Shown in pieces: positions 51,001 to 60,000 of a DNA stretch of 64,000 nucleotides. Position 1 is the first letter of the stretch, and each line of letters starts with the position of its first letter. The position numbers and the translations under genes are program-made. The DNA is from Onchidella celtica. Its lineage: Eukaryota > Mollusca > Gastropoda > Systellommatophora > Onchidiidae. The notes under the pieces were generated by a model, which worked only from the letters and a program-made list of their open reading frames with translations, had not been told where the DNA came from and did no database searches. The stretch is taken from assembly GCA_963931925.1 (NCBI GenBank), contig OZ007580.1, forward strand, positions 6,592,947 through 6,656,946. Reading direction: 5' to 3'.

Positions 51001-54000
51001 TCAGGGTTTGGATTCCGTAGAAAGTTGTGGCTAAAGAGAAGCTCATTGCATAAAACACAGTGATCACTGTGAAGGCCTAATGAACAAAACAAAAAAAAAA
51101 CACAAACAATTGCAATTGTTGAATTTATTAGACAATTACAAAAAATAATTGCAGACCTATTTTATTCTTCATCGTTTCTGTAAATGTCAGCGAGAATTGC
51201 TTTAATTCAATTCAGTTTTTCCTCCAATCTCTAAGATGAGCCTTGTGCCATTAAGATATCTGCACCTGAATCACTACCCATGTGCAGCCAAAGGGGGATA
51301 TTTCACTTGCCAATATATGCAGCGTATCATTTCAGACATATTTCACATGAAATGAAACATTTTCTTCACGGACCTCAGGGCTATCAGTGCAATGAACAGT
51401 AATATTTTTAAAATAAGTAAATAGATTTTTTTTGTACAGTATTTGTAATTAACAAGATTTAAACTCTTAAATACCTCAAAGATCGCCCTTCTGACTAGAT
51501 CATCAAAAGATTTACTATCAAAACACAAAAATTCCTATGCATCGTGTTTTAAAATAATATCCTAAGTTGACTTTTAGTAATTCTTACATGGAGGATTCTG
51601 AGAAAAGATTTGTCTTCCTTATCCTAAATCCAACGCACCCCCATACAAAATGAAAAACATATTCACCTGACACATTTAGAAAAGGTTATTTAATTTCATG
51701 ACTTGTTTAATGTAAGCTTCATAAATGCATGGCTATAACAAGGCAGATAGGGCCGTCTATTTATCTGCAAAGAAATCTTAAATACATGATGCATTTTTAA
51801 GAATTTTCCCCAACAGCAGTATCTGCAATGAGAATACACCCCCCCGCTCGTGCCCCAAATGTGGGATCAGTTATGAGTTAAAACCCTGGGGAAAACCAGT
51901 GCCATTTAAGTGAAAATGTCATAAATCTTTGCGGTATGCGATGTAGGGCCTACGTACATTACACCATAACCTCCCCTTACCCTGGCAGCCGTCAAGTCAT
52001 TGCCGGACAGAATGTAGCCCAGAAACATGAAAACTGAGGCTATTACTGGCATCATGGGTACCAGAGACGTCACTACACTCTTCACAAATGAACATTTCTC
52101 TAAGGCCCTTTTCTCTTCGTACCTCCTCTCTGAAAGTCAGATCAGACAAACATAAAGAAATGTTATTCTGTGAATCAAAATTCACACCCGACTGTTAATT
52201 TTTCTTACAACTGCCTTCCTCCATAAGCAAGAGAAAGAAATGTTAAACAAATTAATTATACACAAATCTTGCACTTTAACCTTTCTTATATTATTGAATT
52301 GCATTCGAAGTCTGATGTGCAAAACAGTTGAAAACGATTCATCTTAAATACCACAACACTGGACTTGCCAGTGTTTTTAAAGTGTCTTAATGAGGCAATT
52401 AAATTTCGTCTTTCATCTGAAACCTATGGAAAATTTACCTTTCATCAGACTTTGGGTCTTCGTCGGTTTTTTAAACAGACTTAATGAGGCAATTAAAATT
52501 TCTTTCAGCAAAACCTAAAGTTTTAAGAATAAATTACTGTTCATCAAAAGTCGGGAGCCATCTGTGTAAAATACAGTCTTTGATTGTGCTGGCACCCGAG
52601 TTCCAATTTATACATCTAACCAAAGCAGAAAGTTTAATTTTCATGGTTTGGTCAGAGCCTGTGCTTATGATTTGACCTACCAAGTACTCTCTGAATAAAT
52701 GGAGGTTCCCATCCATTCATCTTGATCAATTTCATGCTGGTCAACACCTCTGTCATCAAGCCAACCTGTAGAGAAGGAAACAGAATCCAATAAAATCATA
52801 ATCATTGTGATAATGGTGAAAAAAAATCCAATTCCAAGCATAAAATCCCACATTCTCTGTCTCTGCGAAACATACAATTACCAATCGGGCAATCTCTAAG
52901 TAAAAATGCCATGCCTCAGGCCATACAGGAACTGCCACAGAGACGAGAGGCACAGCCTTCTCTGCCTAAGCCAAATGAGTCACCTTACGGAGTTGATAAT
53001 GACACTACCAGAAAGGGTTCACTGGAATACATTCAAATAAACAGTTTACCTGGTGCGTTAATATGGCAGGTGCAAGTTTTGAAAGTATGTGGGAACAAAA
53101 ATATTAATATTGCATCATTTTTGTTATATACTGTTCCTGATTCAAGACTTCAGATTACCTGTTTACAAAAAGAAGGACTCCTGCGAAAAGCAATCAATAA
53201 GCAATTGTCAACCATACATTCACTCTACTAGTCAGAACTGAAGGTATCTTACGACACGGAGCAATCAACCGCTCCATTAAATTAGTTACAAATGCTCAGC
53301 AGTAGGCAATGGCAATTACAAGGAATAAAACCTATCTACGTGACATAAAACACTGGACACAAAGCTTTCCAAGAAATTTTGACATGGAAAAATGAGAGAG
53401 AAAGAGAGAGGGGGGAAGAGAGGGAGGAGAGTGAGAGAGGGGGAAGAGTGAGGGAGAGAGAGCGAGAGAGAGAGAGTGAGAGAAAGAGACAGAGAGAGAG
53501 ACATAGAGAGAGAGAGAAAGAGAGAGAGGTGACTGGGAGGGAGGGCGGCAGACAAGTGATAGGCATAAAAGTAGGAAGTACACTTCCTACTTCTATGGTG
53601 ATAGGCTAATCTCTGAATAGCGAGATCTGAATATTGAATTACTGTGCCTGCCTCTTCTCTGTTCTTCAGGCCAAGACCGCTCTTAAATCTAATACTCCCT
53701 GAACTGCACTAAAACATTCTATTTTTGCTTTCCGCAGGAACATTTCTTAAAAACCAAAATTCCTTGGGTGAAATTAAGTCATATCATAATATGTGCGGTG
53801 ACTTGTGAATGAAAAAACAACCAGTAAAGAAAAAATAACAAGAACAATAAAAAATGTTAATGATGTGCAAGCATGAAAACTGATCGACCGCAATGTCTAG
53901 TAGGCTAAATCATAAAATACGGTACTGGAAAAATTTACAAGATGTTTTCGCTCAAGCAGCCTTAAGTGGGGAGAGGGGTGTAAGGGTGTGAAAACCAAGA

Positions 54001-57000
54001 TTTCAGCAAAACATATTGACTTTGTGTCTTTGTTATTGCTCAGTTATGAAAAAAAAAAATGATCGATCTAGTATTTCTATCGCTGTTTGATTTTTAAAAT
54101 GTCAAAATTTTCCTGACAGGAAACTGTGAAGTGGGTCATGTAAAGTGTTCTTTGTGATTCCGAACGATAAACATTTCCTCCAAATGAATCCAGATGGCTC
54201 TGCCATTCGGCGCTGGCATAACAAATGACTCATTCTTGAGTCATCTTTACAACAAACATGAACAGAACATTATAAACAAGAGTTCAAAACTCACCCTCTG
54301 GCCTGTGAGGTTTACAGCTTTCTTGCGGAAGTGTTCCATCACATTAGCAAGCACTGTCTGCGGACATTTATCAATAAATACATTTTGAAAACTGCCGGTT
54401 CTCAATGTTCAGATACACGCCTACAAAGTGCACACAATGTGGAAGAAATTTGCTTTGTCCAGAATCAGTTCTCAAATAGCATTTATGGTACACAAAAACA
54501 CCCTCAATTACATCGTAAGTTTATATTCATAACAAAATAAATCCTGCTCAGTTATGATTATTTTGAAACTGCCTAATTTCTCGTGGAACAATTTTTAAAG
54601 AGAAAAAATTATATAATTTTTATCACTGATATCAATCTAGGACTTCCCTCCCCCCTCCCTCCCCATTCTGTTTGTCTGTCTCTCATCTCTCTCTCTCTCT
54701 AACTTACGCAAACTTACTTTTTTTTTAAACCTCTTTCTCTTCACTCTTTTATTTATCTTCAAGCTTTTCTCTCTCTCTCTTCTCTGACTGTCTCTCTCTA
54801 ACTTACTCACCTAGTTTTTCTTTTCCCCCTTTCTCTTCACTTATATATTTCTCCTCGTCTTTTGTTTGTTTCTCTGTCTGTCTCTCTCTCTCGTTCCCTC
54901 ATTCTGACTTATTTCTTTCTTCTCTCTCTCTCTCACATCCCGTTCACTCATTCTTAACTCCTTCCTGCTTTTCAATCGCAATAATAACACGCATACCTTA
55001 TTTATGATGAACTGGTGTACTCACAATGATTACGAACACAACAATATAGGTGCCAATTCCAACCAGCGCCCACACACCCATCAAGACCCCTAGGTAAATT
55101 GCGCCGGCGAGGAACACAATGGGGCCACCTATAGTGAAAGGCCCGTTCACCATAGCCTCAAATACTCTTTGCCCATCGTGGCTGAACATGTTCACCAACT
55201 GTTAACATAAAGATCAAAGGTCAGGGGGGAAATACTTGTACTTCAAAACCGTGTATAACACACACACACACACACACACCATAATTGTCAAGAACAGATT
55301 TAATTCATAAATGTTTCCACTGACTAAATTTTTGTGAGAGAGCAGTGAGTAATTTTTACAAACGTAATTATTGTGCGAGCCAGCATAACTTGGTCTCGTA
55401 AACAAGTTGTTTTGAACAGTTTTTTTTATAATAGATAGACAGAAGATGTGGGGAAGGATAGACGGACAGCGTAGGTGTGCATGACTGAGCACTTGTTGTA
55501 TCTCGTGTTTTGAACTAGGTTTAGTAAAGAGGGAAGGGGTGAGTAGGAATTAAATGTTATTGAGACGTCTGTTGACGTACAGAAAATACCGTGATCCAGA
55601 GTAAAAGCTCGGGGTTTTGAACATGTTAAGAATTTATTGCTATAAAATTACATTATATTGTATGAAGTAATTCGACCTTTGATGTCGACCCAAGGTCGTT
55701 GCATTGGGCTGTTACTTAAAATAACTCAGTTCGGCAGCTGAGCTAGAAGTGGTTGCACCAATCACAATCCAGGAATTAGACGTTAAGCTGCAGATGCAGT
55801 CCAGTATTTAAGGCCATACAGAACTTAGTTCTGGGCCACATGTAGACAATCCATTTACGAGGTGGTCGGCGATAGTCCTCAGCCAGATGAGAGACATAGA
55901 GACGCAGTTGAGCAGTCCATTGTGAGGGGCCTGATTTAAAGCTCCAGAGCCTAAGCTACTTGGTTTGATATAAACCCACAGCGTTTACATCCAGCGCTCT
56001 CACTCCCAGTGAGGGCCGCATGGTGAGAGTCCATACTAATTTGTAATGATGAAAGTGAACCGTTCTACTTACTTTTGAAGACAGTTTCAGAGCTACCGCC
56101 AGACAACGCATGGTTGTACAAGCATTCTCCATGGCGTGTCTAGAGGAAATGTCCATAGCCTAACATGTCTCATTGAATTAATAGAATTTAAACTGTTAGA
56201 TCCGTCGCCACGTGCGCGGATTCTTTTTGCCATATAACTCATATGACCTGCAAGTAGTTAGATTGAATTCGTTAGTCTTTATAAAAGCTGTAGTTCCATT
56301 AGTTAGATTCAGTTGCCTTTGAATTGATATTTATATTTATAATTATATTTGTTACATTAATTCCTGTAATTAAACTGCCCTACAGTTCTGCTAAAATTGA
56401 AAGCAATTGATTTATTTAGTTTTTAGAGTGCAAGTATTTATTTTTGTGTGTTCGTCGATTGTGGGAGCGGACCTCGAAAGAGTGTCAGTCGAAATATCCC
56501 CATGTAACCCACATCGCGACAATAATATTAACATAATAAACATGAGTCATGGAATTGTAATTACAGTTGTCACAGTTGGCAAAAAATAATTACTGACTGT
56601 CAATATTTTGTCCCGTTTTCATATCATTGTTTGTTTGATCAGTACATCTGCTCATGGCTGCTGTGATTACAAAACTGCCAATTATTATTATGTACTTTCG
56701 GCGTTACGAGATACTTTGGTGATCAAATAAGAGACCACCGAAAAGAAACGCAAACTTACACAAATAATGGGAAAGGGCGGTAAGAAGTTTTTTATTTTTT
56801 TTTTTGAAATACGTGAAATGATGATCTGCAAATTGCCAGTCACAAAGCACTGGGAAACTGCCATTGTGAGACCGAATCCTCTTTGGAGTGAAGAAAAATG
56901 GCGAATCGTTGTCAACATAAAGTCACGAAAGAGGCCGTGTACAAGAAACACAATCTCACTTTGAAGCAATTAACATAAAAACAAAAACAAAAAAAAACGG

Positions 57001-60000
57001 TGGGATAGCAGCAGCAAAGACTGACAGATGCTGTTAGACGACAGCAACTCATAAGAAGAACTAGAAATTTACAATTGTAACAGTGGATGTGGTAAAGAAG
57101 TAGAATATTGACTTAGGCAAGTGTGGACTACACAAACACTTTTTAAACACAAATTTAGACAAGGACAACCATTGATAACTGGCATGAAGAACTGGCGGCG
57201 ACAACAAGGTAGGTACAGAACTATCAAGCCGTTCTTTCTTCTGAACTCTTTTGGGGGGTGGGGGGTGGGGGGGGCGTGGGGGGGGGGGTGGACCAACGGC
57301 TTTGCGTAAAAAACTTGCCCAATTTCTCCAACTTTATTTTCGGGATTTATTTTGTATATTAATAGACCTATATATTATGTTCCTAATGCGGGACTTTGAG
57401 AAGTGCAACTTTTTCTCTCTTTGCCATATTTTAACTCCGTTCGCAACTAACCCACATAAGTACCAATAAACCTATAGACACTACCAATATTTGCAATCTC
57501 AAAAACGTTAAAGGTCTTTAAAACGAGGCCCGCTGGAAGCACTGCTGCCTGCCCCCTAAAGTATTAATAGTCAGAAGACGTATGCGCAGTGCTCATTTAT
57601 TTTCTGAATTCCACTGTTATGTTGCCACGATTTAGAGTAGGCGAAATCGCAGAGTCGAGAAATACAGAAGGAGAGGGAAATGAAAGAAACACATTAGAAA
57701 TAAACAGATAGCGGATAATATCATGATATTATTCTTCAGACTGCGATGACCAGGTACAGATGTAATTATGAAAAAGGAAAGAGAAAAAAATATTGACAGT
57801 GACACAAATGTATACAAACAATAAATAAGATTACGAACTAGTGAAAATGGAAAAATGCTGTTACTTATTCGTTTACCAGGGAATGGTATTATTTGAAGGG
57901 AATGATGACTATACTTTCCTGTCAGGGCCGTCTTAACATCATCCTTATGGGCCCCTTGGAAGATTCTTTTGTTATGCGCGGGATTATCTTCCGCATTTTA
58001 AAAAAATAGCATGAATAGGGCTCGCTAAACCCCTGGGGCCCCTGGACAACTGCCCAGTGTGCCCGTGCGTAAGAGAACTCGGTTTCCTGTCAGGTAATGT
58101 CTCTTGTGGCTTCATTAAAATGGGTTTGTGGACTTTGAAATTAATTTGGTCACATACGAGAACAGAACGACAACAGCAACGACAAAATGAAATTTTACCT
58201 CAATCATAAGTTATCTCAAAGCTGCTTATCTAAATAAATATTCTGGAACATGCTCTATATGAAAGAACTAATTATTTTGCCTTTAAAGGAACGAGCAAAA
58301 CAGTTGCACAGACCTGACAACGACCATGCATCTAAATTTTGATTCGTCCATTGTTCACGCATATTGTCTTTTGATCTCAAGATCGACACTTTAAACGTGC
58401 CGACAAATGAGTTGAATTTACTGCCATGTTATTTTACATAATATGATGAAACCAACTCCGGTAAATTTTTTGCCCATGGTGTCAAGTAATTTAGAAACTT
58501 CTGAAGTTAAGTTAATTCATTAATAAAGTTCAATGAAATCAGTCCAGCCTTTTCAGTTTTGGAAATTAAACCTTAAACACGGTCGTCCATTCTTGAATTT
58601 CAGCTCTTTAATCTTTCTATAATCTACCTGCATTGATCTTTGCAATCCTTTAAGTGTGAACCTGAAAGCAGGTCATTAATTTCCCAGTTTGCACACTGAT
58701 GAGCAGGAAGGGGACAAAGTCTATGTAAATCACATGCTGAAAATGCCTCTATACTTACAGGAATACTGCGCTGGTAAAGACACGATCTAAAGTTTGATTA
58801 TTACGTGACTATATCCTGATTATCAGTCGTTACCAATATAAACTTCTTTTCAGCATAGCGGTACTTAATTTTTTTTATACCGGCGCACATAGTGTGTATC
58901 TTGTAAACAAACGGCAACATAGTTTCCGGGTCGGAAAATACTTTGTAACAGCGTTCAATCGCATATCGCGGGACTGCAGCGCCTCCGTGCAATGAATGCT
59001 GAAGGTGAGTATGCTTCTAGTGCACACAGAAATGAAGGGCGTTTCCCCCCCTTCCACTCCCCTCCCCTACAATCAACCTGCACCCAGAGGCGAGGCCCTC
59101 TGCACCCCCACCCCCACTCCGACCGATACGCCACTGATTCCGACAATAAAGCTTTTTTCTGTGAAAAGAAGTGATATGTCATAAGTTTAGACCACGCCTG
59201 TATGTGTGCCAATGTTTTAAGGTTCCTACCTCTCCGATCTTTTTATCTTTGAGACTTCTCAGGTTGAGTATTTTCTTGTACAACAAACCCATTGCAGCCG
59301 CCCGACCACGCATACCTGAAACAATGGAAAACGAAAGACACTAGGGTTAGTATCTTTGCTGCGAGCATCAGATGAACTGACAATCTCCCATTGTCATTTC
59401 CCATCAGAGAGAATCAAGGTCATGCACATCTCAGACTGACTGTCTAGGACATCTACACTCCTTGCATGGAATCTGCCTTGCAAGTTAATGCATCAATCAT
59501 TAAAACACACACAGACGGGCAGAGACACACACGTACAGAATTCAAGTCAGGCCGAACACACATACACACACGAACACACACACACACACAGGGGGACAGA
59601 GAGAGAGAAAAGGGAGACCTATGGGCTAGAAGCAAAGCTTGGAACAAAGTTAAAACGCGAAAAAAGAAAGAGAGAATTTTGTATTTGGCACCACACGGCG
59701 TCAGAAACAACAAGAAAACTGCACCATAACCTGTAAAAGAAGGAAGATAAAGGACACAGCTTTTCGGCACATAAAGTTTTCGTCAATTAACCCCCCCCCC
59801 TACCAACCCCTCCCCAAATCAATGAAATAAAATTTAGGGGAAAAAAGACAGCAAAATAAACAAATTGATGTAGCGAAAAAAAAAAAAATGCCACGTTAGC
59901 TTTTCCTGCTGCCGGTCCACTTTACACTAGAAGTAATATAATGGAATAAAACTGAATTCCTGCACAAAATTAGAAATTATGTGATGCAATTCCGTATGAA

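Larger units (their letters stand above)
55199..59229. other. 4-kb ABCC intron between exons 4 and 5
   Basis: No exon is recognised. It holds a CA microsatellite (55259-55279), a stretch of about 1 kb (roughly 55560-56530) of distinct composition that could be a degenerate LTR but has no clear borders, a G-rich run near 57250-57292, and the small flanked insertion at 57927-58082. Confidence 0.5.

Noticed and set aside
53316..53609. Open frames on both strands with Ser/Leu or Arg/Glu runs
   Set aside because: They are produced by the GA-rich repeat.
55560..56530. A third solo LTR in the ABCC intron
   Set aside because: Composition and a GCGACA end suggest it, but I could not find matching ends with a target duplication.
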